Part shown: in pieces, positions 8,283 to 16,172 of the stretch
Position numbering within the stretch: the first letter of the stretch is position 1
How the letters are laid out: every line of letters begins with the position of its first letter
NCBI RefSeq assembly: GCF_017254865.1
Contig: NZ_JAFKCV010000002.1
Span: 497,832 to 561,831 of the forward strand
Origin: Bowmanella dokdonensis
GTDB lineage: Bacteria; Pseudomonadota; Gammaproteobacteria; Enterobacterales; Alteromonadaceae
Length of the DNA stretch: 64,000 nucleotides
Direction of reading: 5' to 3'
Program-made: the position numbers and the translations under genes
Notes under the pieces: model-generated
What the model was told of the DNA's origin: nothing
The model's input: the letters and a program-made list of their open reading frames with translations, nothing else
The model's database searches: none

Positions 8283-9091
8283 TCATGGGTTGTGGCCGGC
8301 AAAGAAATCGGCAAAAAACACCAACTGATATTCAATGCTTTTCGCCCAGTACTGCCAGTTGTGGCCGCCGGGCATTTCCAGATAGTGATGGGGGATCTGC
8401 TCCTTAACCAGCGCCTGGTGCAGTTGGCGGTTGGGTGTTAAGAAAAAATCCTCCAGGCCGCAGTCGATAAACAGGGCCTGGCCGCTGGCTTTGATCTTAT
8501 CCAGATTATTGACGATAGCCATGCTGTCCCAGAAAGATGCGTTCTGCCGGCGGTCGCCGAGCACTTTATCCAGTCCCCACCTGCCCTCATAGTCGCGCGG
8601 ATCCACCCCGCCGGCGGTGCTGGCCAGGGCACCGAACTGCCCCGGATGATTCAGGCCGATATGCAGCGCCCCGAAACCGCCCATGCTCAGGCCCGTAATG
8701 CCCCGCCCTTTTGCTTCGGCAACAGTGCGGTAATGTTTGTCAATATGCGCCACCAGTTCCGTGCCGATGTAAGTGCGATAGCGGCTCTGTTCGGCCACCG
8801 GGCTGTCCAGATACCAGCTGTCGATGGCATCACCAGAATCATCTGATAGCGATCTGCCAGGTCTTCCACTTCTGTCCCCCCGGCCCAGTCCTGAAAACTG
8901 CCGCCATGGCCGTGCAGCAGATACAGCACCGGATAGGGCTGTTCGCCCTTTTGATAGGCATCCGGCAATACCACCGTGGCCCGGTGGCTGAGATCCATCG
9001 CCTGACTGGGGACGCTGATTTCCTCGACGTGATAGGCCGCAGCCTGAGGGCCAAACAGCAGGCCCAGGCAAAACAGAACAGAACGGATCAT
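8283..9091 (-). pseudogene. Frameshifted secreted esterase (alpha/beta hydrolase, esterase-D-like)
   Basis: Two overlapping - strand frames encode one protein. The first (from 9091) has a signal peptide, then VLYLLHGHGGSFQDW and MILVMP. The second (to 8283) continues with DSWYLDSPV, the nucleophile elbow GLSMGG, an acidic residue region and the His motif PGGHNWQYW. The join falls around 8822-8830, where the expected 'VMP..DSWY' run needs a one-base shift. This could be a real inactivating mutation or a sequencing error. The start overlaps the stop of the upstream serine hydrolase (ATGA), so the two were a coupled pair. Confidence 0.75.
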
Positions 9092-10125
9092 GGTTGACTC
9101 CCTGTGGGTATAGCCAGAATATCCAGAATAATGGACCTGGCCTGATCGTGATAATAAAACACCCTTGTCATATCGGCCGGGTGCCAGGAAACATTCTCCA
9201 GCACCACCAGGCTGATCTGCTGGGCCGGGTAATATGCCAGGGTGGAAATGTAGCCAGGTACATAGCCGCTATGGCTGAACTCCGCTATTGCACCTGGCGT
9301 AATTTGCAGCCCCAGCCCATAGCCCAGTTCCCCCCATCGATGCTCCCTCACCGTCGAGGGTCGGATCATGGCCTGGTAAGATTCTGCCTCAAGATACTCG
9401 CCCTGATGCAGGCATCTATTCCAGGCCAACATATCTGCAGCACTGGCCACGACCCCGCCGCTCGGTAAAGAAAAACGTGGGAAAGGTTCAGAATTAAGGG
9501 CGATGCTGCGTTCCTGGTCCTCAGTGTGACCCTCGACAAGACGGCCCTGCCCGGCCTGATACCAGGCTTGCAGGCCAGGCATATTGCACGCCTCGGCCAG
9601 GGTCAGCAGGTTTTGCCTGTAGTCACTGCCACTGAGTTCTTCGAGCACCCGGCCGGCCAGATTGTAGCCTGCATTGCTGTAAGCAAAGATCTGCCCGGGG
9701 GCGGTTTTAAGCGGCTGGTCCAGGCGCACCAGCCCGGAGGTATGATTCAGCAATTGGCGGAGGCTGATGGGATCCTGCCAGCTATGCTGCCACTGGGGCA
9801 GCAGCGTCTGCACGCTGCTATCCAGGTTGTGGCTGGATTGCTCCAGTTGTCTGAGCAGCATAGCGGCACTCAGTTGCTTGCTGATGGAGCCGGTGACAAA
9901 CAGATGATCCATCGACTGGGGCTCACGCTGTTGTCGATTGGCCCAGCCCGCACTTTGTCCGAACAACACCTTGTCACCTTTAGCCACCAGCATCACCCCG
10001 TTAAAGGGTCGGGTACCCGCCTTGTCACTGAGTAAATCCCCCAGCCGGGTTATCAGCACGGGATCGGCATGAGCTGCAAAAATACTGAGCAACGCCAGCA
10101 TCCAGAACGCCAGTAATGGTTTCAA
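9088..10125 (-). CDS. Secreted beta-lactamase-fold serine hydrolase
   Basis: 345 aa from a TTG at 10125, preferred because CAGGGAG lies eight bases upstream and the product then opens with a clean signal peptide ending AAHA. The GTG at 10134 is too close to that ribosome site. Motifs: SISK at 80-83 (nucleophile Ser80), YSN in AYSNAGYN, and HSG in EFSHSGY as third motif. This pattern fits class C beta-lactamase-related esterases and DD-peptidases. It is translationally coupled to the downstream frameshifted esterase. The substrate is unknown. Confidence 0.85.
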   Translation of the reverse strand: MKPLLAFWMLALLSIFAAHADPVLITRLGDLLSDKAGTRPFNGVMLVAKGDKVLFGQSAGWANRQQREPQSMDHLFVTGSISKQLSAAMLLRQLEQSSHNLDSSVQTLLPQWQHSWQDPISLRQLLNHTSGLVRLDQPLKTAPGQIFAYSNAGYNLAGRVLEELSGSDYRQNLLTLAEACNMPGLQAWYQAGQGRLVEGHTEDQERSIALNSEPFPRFSLPSGGVVASAADMLAWNRCLHQGEYLEAESYQAMIRPSTVREHRWGELGYGLGLQITPGAIAEFSHSGYVPGYISTLAYYPAQQISLVVLENVSWHPADMTRVFYYHDQARSIILDILAIPTGSQP

Positions 10126-10149
10126 TACAAACACTCCCTGTTTTTCATC

Positions 10150-11097
10150 TCAGTATACCGACAACCCCAGATGCTCGGTCAGTCGCGCAATCATATGCAT
10201 ACCCAGGTATGAATTACCGTATTCGTTCAGCCTGGGACTCCAGGCACAGATAACACCAAAGCCCGGTACAACGGCCACGATGCCGCCGCCTACTCCGCTT
10301 TTGGCAGGCAGCCCCACGGTAAAGGCAAACTCGCCGGATTGGTTATACATGCCGCTGGTGGAGAGAATGGCGTTGACCCGGTGGGCATTGCGCCGGGGAC
10401 AGATAACACGTTCAGTGTTGGGTTGGACACCCTTGTTTGCCAGGAAAGTCAGGCTTCTGGCCAGTTGTTCGCAGGTCATGTTCACCGAGCACTGGTAGAA
10501 ATACTGATCCAGCACTTTGGGCACCTCTGCCTCAATGTTGCCAAAGCTCTTCATCAGGTAGCCCATGGCCGCATTGCGGTTACCGTGCAGTTTTTCCGAG
10601 CGGAAGACCTTGTCATCGACAAAGATATCCTCGTTGCCGGCCAACTGGCGGATAAAACCGATAAAAGCCGTTTTGCTGGAAGAATAATGGCTGACCAGCA
10701 CATCGGCCACCAGAATGGCGCCGGCGTTGATCACCGGGTTGCGCGGAATGCCATGCTCCCATTCCAACTGCATGATGGAGTTAAAGGGCATCCCGGAGGG
10801 CTCCATATTGACCCGTTTCCACAGGCTGTCACCCAGGCGGTTCATGGCCAGTACCAGACCGAAAATTTTCGATACGCTCTGGATGGAAAAGCCCGTTCTC
10901 GCATCACCGGCACTGAATAACTGCCCGTCTATGGTCGCCACCGCCAGACCTGCCTGGTAGGGATTGACCTCAGCCAGCACAGGAATGTAATTGGCCAGCT
11001 TGCCGCTGTCGGGCAATGCCTTGGCTTCTGCCACCAGGGCCTCGCAAAAGGCTTGCAGATCCGTATCCGGCTGCGGGGGAACTTGTGCTCTGTCCAT
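10150..11097 (-). CDS. glsA: Glutaminase
   Basis: 315 aa, the usual length for bacterial serine-dependent glutaminase, which hydrolyses glutamine to glutamate and ammonia in the cytoplasm. The catalytic Ser-x-x-Lys is in FSIQSVSKIFG (Ser74, Lys77). Other signatures include MEPSGMPFNS, EHGIPRNPVINAGA and LPAKSGVGGGIVAVVPG. It follows the CHMI-type gene by two bases and is probably co-transcribed. In enterobacteria this enzyme supports acid resistance; nothing here shows its regulation. Confidence 0.95.
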   Translation of the reverse strand: MDRAQVPPQPDTDLQAFCEALVAEAKALPDSGKLANYIPVLAEVNPYQAGLAVATIDGQLFSAGDARTGFSIQSVSKIFGLVLAMNRLGDSLWKRVNMEPSGMPFNSIMQLEWEHGIPRNPVINAGAILVADVLVSHYSSSKTAFIGFIRQLAGNEDIFVDDKVFRSEKLHGNRNAAMGYLMKSFGNIEAEVPKVLDQYFYQCSVNMTCEQLARSLTFLANKGVQPNTERVICPRRNAHRVNAILSTSGMYNQSGEFAFTVGLPAKSGVGGGIVAVVPGFGVICAWSPRLNEYGNSYLGMHMIARLTEHLGLSVY

Positions 11098-11099
11098 GC

Positions 11100-11441
11100 T
11101 TAAAGCAATACCTTGGCGTAGCTTTCCTTGTGCATATCCAGCACTTCGGCGGTGATGGATAAGTGGCTTAATTTCAGTTCTGTCAGCCTATCCAGCACCG
11201 CCTTGGCCAGCGCAGCTTTCTGTGCGTCCGTGCGGCCCGACAGAATACGCAGTTGCACATGGATAAAGTCGGCCACCTGATCCCCCACCATATAGTAGTC
11301 ACAGGCAATGGCCCTGGTCTTGATGGCTTCAGGGGTAAACAAGCCGGAGGCAACAGCCCCCTCAAACACCGACTGCATCATGGCTTCAGGCATGACCCGG
11401 GTTTCCAGGGCCTTGGAATATTCGACAACACAATGGGGCAA
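11100..11441 (-). CDS. 5-carboxymethyl-2-hydroxymuconate isomerase-family tautomerase
   Basis: 113 aa from a TTG at 11441. This start places proline directly after the initiator (M-P-H-C-V-V-E-Y-S), as required for the N-terminal proline base of the tautomerase superfamily, and GGAG lies just upstream. A longer in-frame ATG at 11477 would bury that proline. CHMI isomerises a homoprotocatechuate breakdown intermediate, but no other homoprotocatechuate genes are present, so the real substrate may differ. Its stop is two bases from the glutaminase start. Confidence 0.85.
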   Translation of the reverse strand: MPHCVVEYSKALETRVMPEAMMQSVFEGAVASGLFTPEAIKTRAIACDYYMVGDQVADFIHVQLRILSGRTDAQKAALAKAVLDRLTELKLSHLSITAEVLDMHKESYAKVLL

Positions 11442-11550
11442 GGCGCTCTCCAAATAGCAGGTTTTGCGGCGTCTCAAGATAACGGCTGGACAGGGTCAGT
11501 ACAAGCACAGGTTTTCGTGTAATTTTTACAGCCTGACCGGGTCTGTTTTT

Positions 11551-11763
11551 TCATTTGTTCCGGTCTTTTTCCGGCTGCTTGTCCGTCGGGTTCCGTTCTT
11601 CCCGGGCCAGCTTTTTCTGCCGGTTTTCCTCCACCAGAAACTCCAGCGCCGCCCCCGGGTCTTCCTCCCCACACACGGAGGAATCCTCTGCACTGCCTGC
11701 CTCTGCTTCCTGATGGCTGAGCCGGTACTTGTGCCCGGGCCCTGGGTCTTTTGGTTTGCTCAT
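11551..11763 (-). CDS. Small highly charged protein of unknown function
   Basis: 70 aa starting at an ATG preceded by GAGGAGAG, a strong ribosome site. The product is very hydrophilic, rich in Lys, Glu and Pro, with one cysteine (SSVCGEEDPG) and no hydrophobic core, so it may be disordered. I do not recognise a family. The open frame extends to an earlier ATG at 11805, but that start has no ribosome site. A heptanucleotide repeat array lies just upstream. Confidence 0.5.
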   Translation of the reverse strand: MSKPKDPGPGHKYRLSHQEAEAGSAEDSSVCGEEDPGAALEFLVEENRQKKLAREERNPTDKQPEKDRNK

Positions 11764-11793
11764 GGGACTCTCCTCACTCGTGATGCCTAACTT

Positions 11794-11835
11794 GTCACTC
11801 GTCACTCGTCACTCGTCACTCGTCACTCGTCACTC
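11794..11835. repeat. Six perfect tandem copies of the 7-mer GTCACTC
   Basis: Exact 42-base array in the divergent intergenic region between the small charged protein (-) and the ChaB-like gene (+). Read on -, the unit is GAGTGAC, which reappears in degenerate arrays elsewhere in the window. Confidence 0.95.
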
Positions 11836-11929
11836 GAATAAGTATAGGCCCTGAGCCAGCCGCGGAAGAACTGGAACGCCATTTGCAAAAATCTTATTGC
11901 ATGTCAGGCCGAAACAGCGAGGAATCATC

Positions 11930-12163
11930 ATGCCCTATCAAGAACGTTCAGATTTACCCGATTTTGTCCAGGATGACCTGCCGCCCCATGGGCAGGAGAT
12001 TTATAAGGAGGCGTTTAACCGGGCATGGGAAGAGTACGAGGACGTGGAAAAACGCAAGGATGATGAAACCCGCGAAGAAGTTTCCCACAAGGTCGCCTGG
12101 GCTGCGGTTAAGCAGCAATACCGGCAGCGTGATGACGGCAAGTGGGTCAAAAAACAGGCTTAG
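11930..12163 (+). CDS. ChaB-family protein
   Basis: 77 aa from the ATG at 11930, preceded by GAGGAAT. The sequence (PYQERSDLPDFVQDDLPPHGQ, AFNRAWEEYED, then HKVAWAAVKQQY) is a clear ChaB-family match. ChaB is a small cytoplasmic protein linked by position to the cation antiporter ChaA in E. coli, where its role is unclear; it is also common next to stress genes. Here it precedes a two-helix membrane protein by 15 bases and is probably co-transcribed with it. Confidence 0.85.
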   Translation: MPYQERSDLPDFVQDDLPPHGQEIYKEAFNRAWEEYEDVEKRKDDETREEVSHKVAWAAVKQQYRQRDDGKWVKKQA

Positions 12164-12178
12164 CCTGAAGGAGGCAAT

Positions 12179-12706
12179 ATGAAGGCCAACATCATTGATG
12201 AAGAACACATCAGCAAGGTCGGCGGCATCTTCGAGCAGGAGGCAAAGGCCAAGCAGGCCATACAGAGCCTGATGACAGAGGGTGACTTCAGGCAGGAAGA
12301 AGTGAATCTGGTACCGCCGGGGGATAAATCCTTTGACGAAAAGATTGAAACGGATGATCTGGCGGTGAAACGCACATTGCTTAATTCCCATATCATCCTT
12401 GGGCTGATAGCGGTTTTGGTAGGCCTGGGCGTTGCCGCATTGCTGGTCAGCTACGGCCCGGCCTTTACTCAGTCGAGCCCAATGATGACCTTTATTGCCC
12501 TGGGTATTCTCAGTCTGTTCCTGGGAATGATGCTGGCCGGCTTTATTTCCCTGCGCCCCGACGAAGACAGACTGGTCAACAAGGTGCGTAAAGCCACTCT
12601 TAACCACCGGTGGGTGGTAGTGGTGCAGGCTAAAGACAAGCAGCATGCCGAACAGGCCAGAAATATCTTAAAGCGGTCAACCGGTTCCCTGGCTGAAACC
12701 TTTTAA
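12179..12706 (+). CDS. Two-helix membrane protein, stress-protein-like, unknown function
   Basis: 175 aa. A soluble N-terminal part (IFEQEAKAKQAIQSLMTEGDF) resembles the flavin-free 'general stress protein 17M' type of domain. Two membrane helices follow at about residues 70-92 and 102-124, then a soluble C-terminal segment ending in WVVVVQAKDKQHAEQARNIL. AAGGAGG before the ATG is a strong ribosome site. Co-occurrence with ChaB and a PfpI protein suggests an envelope or general stress role, but that is inference. Confidence 0.65.
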   Translation: MKANIIDEEHISKVGGIFEQEAKAKQAIQSLMTEGDFRQEEVNLVPPGDKSFDEKIETDDLAVKRTLLNSHIILGLIAVLVGLGVAALLVSYGPAFTQSSPMMTFIALGILSLFLGMMLAGFISLRPDEDRLVNKVRKATLNHRWVVVVQAKDKQHAEQARNILKRSTGSLAETF

Positions 12707-12802
12707 TCTTTTGGTTTCACCCATCAGTCCCCTCCCGTTGGAGACAAGCTTCAGGGACAAGGACGTCCCTTATTTTCCCAGTTAGGATCCAGGTTTCTAT
12801 CC

Positions 12803-12838
12803 CTGGCGCAGGCATTGCTCCTGGCACAGGCATTGCTC
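12803..12838. repeat. Two tandem copies of an 18-base unit
   Basis: CTGGCGCAGGCATTGCTC is followed directly by CTGGCACAGGCATTGCTC (one mismatch). It lies in the 194-base gap before the PfpI/DJ-1 gene. Confidence 0.9.
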
Positions 12839-12900
12839 TGGTTAACTCAGGCGCTCATTGAGAGCGGCCCTTCGTGCCAATCAAGATAAAGGAGGACAAC

Positions 12901-13467
12901 ATGGCAGAGAAAAAAACATTACAAGGCAAGAAAGTCGCAATTCTGGCCACCAACGGCTTCGAACAAAGCGAGCTGACCTCGCCGAAACAGGCCCTGCAGG
13001 ACGCCGGCGCCGAAGTGCACATCGTCTCGCCGGAAAAAGGTAAAATCCGTGGGTGGGAAAATACCGACTGGGGAGATGAAGTACAGGTGGATAAAACCCT
13101 CAGTGAGGCCAAAGCCGAGGATTACCATGCGTTGGTGCTGCCTGGCGGACTGTTTAATCCCGACGCCCTGCGTCAGGATGAACATGCCGTGCGCTTTGTA
13201 CAGTCATTCTTCAAACCCGGTTACAACAAGCCGGTGGGCGCTATTTGTCATGGGCCCTGGTTACTGGCCGAGGCAGGCGTTCTCGAGGGCCGCAAGGTCA
13301 CGTCTTATCCCAGCATCCAGACCGATCTGAAAAACGCAGGAGGCGACTGGGTCAATGAGGAAGTGGTCTGCGACAACGGCCTGGTGACCAGCCGCAAGCC
13401 GGACGATTTACCGGCCTTTAACCGAAAAGTCATTGAAGAGATCTTCGAAGGCCGTCACGCGGCCTGA
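12901..13467 (+). CDS. PfpI/DJ-1 (type 1 glutamine amidotransferase-like) protein
   Basis: 188 aa from an ATG preceded by AAGGAGG. The fold signatures are KKVAILATNGFEQSEL at the start, YHALVLPGG in the middle, and the nucleophile elbow AICHGPWLLAEA with the reactive cysteine. The pattern matches the bacterial PfpI/YhbO subgroup, which protects against stress and has been described as a glyoxalase, deglycase or chaperone. An in-frame ATG at 12874 lacks a ribosome site. It probably belongs with the preceding stress-like genes, although a 194-base gap separates them. Confidence 0.9.
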   Translation: MAEKKTLQGKKVAILATNGFEQSELTSPKQALQDAGAEVHIVSPEKGKIRGWENTDWGDEVQVDKTLSEAKAEDYHALVLPGGLFNPDALRQDEHAVRFVQSFFKPGYNKPVGAICHGPWLLAEAGVLEGRKVTSYPSIQTDLKNAGGDWVNEEVVCDNGLVTSRKPDDLPAFNRKVIEEIFEGRHAA

Positions 13468-13531
13468 TCCGCGCAGGGCTGGTGCGGCTCCCCCCGGCCA
13501 GCCCGGCGCCCCTGAGCACAACCTGTCAGGT

Positions 13532-13547
13532 TGGCGCACTCCTTGCG
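13532..13547 (+). promoter_or_regulatory. Candidate sigma-54 (-24/-12) promoter for the beta-helix/sulfotransferase operon
   Basis: TGGCGC-ACTCC-TTGCG compared with consensus TGGCAC-N5-TTGCW: the invariant GG and GC are 12 bases apart, and the mismatches are one base in the first half and the final base. It lies ~124 bases before the GTG of the beta-helix gene. CCTGTCAGG (13522-13530) just upstream also occurs at 31145-31153. Confidence 0.5.
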
Positions 13548-13670
13548 ATATTCCTCTTAAACCTGGCATGAGCCAGATTCAACATCTTCCAGCAGATTAG
13601 CCAGCACTTTATTAAGTGTTTGTTTATATGGATATTTTTCTATCTCAACTGGAAAGGAAGGATTTATACA

Positions 13671-15488
13671 GTGAGAGAAACGAGCAGCGGTCACATCATA
13701 TTGCGTCTCCTGTTGGCAACAGCTTTTCTGTCAACGGGTTTCGTCGCCTGGTCGGACAGCCCGCTCCGTTCACAGGAAAACCTCAGGCGCCCCGCCCCCA
13801 GGCCCACCTCCCTGCCCTCCCTGTCAGTCATGGAGGCTGGGAAGGTCAAGGCTACAAAAAAGATGCCTCTGTCGTCCATCGGCGACGGATCCGGTCCCAT
13901 GGTCTCTCAGCCTCAGGTGCGTATTACTCCCCTGTTCCATTCGGCCAGCATCACCCTCTATGGCATGAACTCCACCCACAGCGCCTGGGTGGAGTTCAGT
14001 GAACAGGGACAGGAAGACTGGAATGAAGCCCTGCCGCTGGTCTTCGATCCCATCGAAGGGGCTCTGTCCGGCAGTCTGGTGCGGCTAAAGCCGGACACCC
14101 CATACCAAGTTCGGCTGGCATTGTACGCTAATGGGGACTTTACCGGAGAGCAACAATACCAGTTCCGTACCCGCGCCAATCATCCCCCAGTGGATCCGGA
14201 GCGCGTCTATCGTCTGGCCGATATCTATCAGGGCGGCACGCTGGATCTGGAAGCCCTGGGTATCGAAGGACGGCCCGGAGGCTGGGCCAAGATCGTCGGC
14301 GACAAAGACACCTGGATACGAACAGAACAGGGGGAGAAATTTGCCATTAATATTGGCGACAACAGCTACATCCACTTTGAAAACATCCAGGTGGATGGCG
14401 GCGGCCGCCATGCTGTGACCAGCCTTAACGCCCATCATCTGTGGTTCAGCGACTGCGAGATTTCCGGCTGGGGCCGGGAAGCGGGCATTGAAAAGGACGG
14501 CCTGGCCTATGAGAATGAACAGGCCACCGAACCTATCAACTACGATGCGGGCTTTCATCTTCGCAGTACCGGCGTGGTGGTCGTGGAGGATTGCCAGGTC
14601 CATTCTCCGGTGCCCGCGGCCAATCACTGGGGCGATGGCCACCCGCAGGGCGCCACGGCTTTTCTGGTGCTGGCCAACCACCCAAATCCCGACTACCAGG
14701 GACAATATGTGCTGCGCCACAACCGCTTTTTCGGCACTAATGAGCACAGATTCAACGATGTGATAGAGAGCCGGTCAAATGGCCAGCCCTGGGGCGGTTT
14801 CCTGCGTGACTCGGCGATACATGACAACTACCTGGCCTATGCCAATGACGATCTGATTGAACTGGATGGGGGCCAGCACAACGTACTGGTGTACGACAAC
14901 GTACTCGAACAGGGCTATACGGGCATCAGTGCAGTGCCCAATATGCTCGGGCCCAGCTATATCTTTAATAACTTCATCCATAATCTGGGCGACGAGCGCC
15001 AAAAGGCCTGGGCGGCCATCAAACTGGGCGGCCTGCAAAGCGCCCCTGCCGGCCTGACCCATATTTTCGGCAACCTGATTATCAGTCGCAGCAACGGCAT
15101 CGCGGCAGCCGCCTTCAAGGGCGACAGCAGTTACTGGGTGCATGCACAGAACAACGTGCTGGTCCACGACAGGTACTGGCAGGTCATGGGTTATGGCATC
15201 TATGACAAAAAGCCCACTCCGGCTTCACGTTACCTGAACAATTACATTTTCAATCTGTATACGGGGCAGAGTGAATTCGAGGCGAACCTGGACGTGGGCT
15301 TCCACGACACCGGACAGCTTAATCAGCAATTTGCCCTGGACCTTGCCGAATCCTGGCGCCAGATCACCCTGGACGTACCCGAATCGTTGCATCTGCCTAA
15401 CTTCTCACGCACCACTGAACAGGGTGAGCTGATTATCGGCGTGGCGGCGGATCTTTCTTCAACCGAATCACAGGGAGGGACCAGGTGA
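13671..15488 (+). CDS. Exported right-handed beta-helix protein (polysaccharide lyase/epimerase-like)
   Basis: 605 aa from a GTG at 13671, chosen because AAGGAAGGA precedes it and the product then starts close to its hydrophobic export signal (IILRLLLATAFLSTGF). An Fn3-like beta domain follows at roughly residues 75-170, with LKPDTPYQVRLALY and YQFRTRANHPP. A long parallel beta-helix region comes after it, marked by repeated N- and D-rich turns such as HFENIQVDGGG, LWFSDCEISGWG, VVEDCQVHSP and VLVYDNVLEQGY. The fold is shared by pectate/alginate lyases and C5-epimerases. Position at the head of an exopolysaccharide operon suggests trimming or modifying the polymer in the periplasm. The catalytic residues cannot be assigned. 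Confidence 0.75.
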   Translation: MRETSSGHIILRLLLATAFLSTGFVAWSDSPLRSQENLRRPAPRPTSLPSLSVMEAGKVKATKKMPLSSIGDGSGPMVSQPQVRITPLFHSASITLYGMNSTHSAWVEFSEQGQEDWNEALPLVFDPIEGALSGSLVRLKPDTPYQVRLALYANGDFTGEQQYQFRTRANHPPVDPERVYRLADIYQGGTLDLEALGIEGRPGGWAKIVGDKDTWIRTEQGEKFAINIGDNSYIHFENIQVDGGGRHAVTSLNAHHLWFSDCEISGWGREAGIEKDGLAYENEQATEPINYDAGFHLRSTGVVVVEDCQVHSPVPAANHWGDGHPQGATAFLVLANHPNPDYQGQYVLRHNRFFGTNEHRFNDVIESRSNGQPWGGFLRDSAIHDNYLAYANDDLIELDGGQHNVLVYDNVLEQGYTGISAVPNMLGPSYIFNNFIHNLGDERQKAWAAIKLGGLQSAPAGLTHIFGNLIISRSNGIAAAAFKGDSSYWVHAQNNVLVHDRYWQVMGYGIYDKKPTPASRYLNNYIFNLYTGQSEFEANLDVGFHDTGQLNQQFALDLAESWRQITLDVPESLHLPNFSRTTEQGELIIGVAADLSSTESQGGTR

Positions 15489-16162
15489 TATCCCATCGGC
15501 ACCAGTGTATTTTTATTCATATTCCCAAATGTGCCGGCACCAGCATCGAAACGGCGCTGGGCCATTTTAACGGCCATAAGGGCCGGGAAGGTCAGGATCA
15601 TCGCAGTATTCGTATGCTGCAGCAGCCGCTACCCCTGAGCAAGGCTGTTCGCAATATGGAGAACCTCAAGGATGTATTGCGCCGGGTACGGGACAGATAC
15701 CGCAACCCGGCCAATCCCAACAATGCACTGACCGTCGATCCCAACCAGTATCAGGAGTATTTCAAGTTCACCCTGGTCAGGAATCCCTGGGCCAGGGCCT
15801 ATTCCTGGTATAAAAATGCCATGCGTGATCCTATTCACCAGCGCAGCTACGGCATTGACCCGGACCTGGCCTTCAGTGCATTTTTGCACCGTTTTGCCGG
15901 CCGGGGCTTTCTGCGCCCGCAAACTTACTGGCTGAAGGATTTCAGCGGCAATATCCCGATGGACTATGTGGGCAGGTTCGAAACCCTTCAGGACGACTTT
16001 ATGGTCATTGCCGGCAAGCTCGGTCTGCCCCCATCCATCCTGCCACACCGCATCCGGGGCGAAAACAGCGATTACCGTCAGGCGTACTGCGATCGGACCA
16101 TCGAACTGGTCGCCCGGCATTATCAGGAAGAAATCCAACTTTTTGGTTACCAGTTTGAGTAA
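15485..16162 (+). CDS. Sulfotransferase-family protein
   Basis: 225 aa. The 5'-phosphosulfate-binding loop FIHIPKCAGTSIE at the N-terminus and the 3'-phosphate motif FTLVRNPWARAYSWY near residue 95 are the two PAPS-binding signatures of carbohydrate sulfotransferases. The GTG start overlaps the stop of the beta-helix gene (GTGA), with GGGAGG upstream, so translation is coupled. Likely role: transferring sulfate from PAPS to a sugar of the exopolysaccharide. The acceptor cannot be predicted. Confidence 0.85.
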   Translation: MISHRHQCIFIHIPKCAGTSIETALGHFNGHKGREGQDHRSIRMLQQPLPLSKAVRNMENLKDVLRRVRDRYRNPANPNNALTVDPNQYQEYFKFTLVRNPWARAYSWYKNAMRDPIHQRSYGIDPDLAFSAFLHRFAGRGFLRPQTYWLKDFSGNIPMDYVGRFETLQDDFMVIAGKLGLPPSILPHRIRGENSDYRQAYCDRTIELVARHYQEEIQLFGYQFE

Positions 16163-16172
16163 GGGAGAACCC

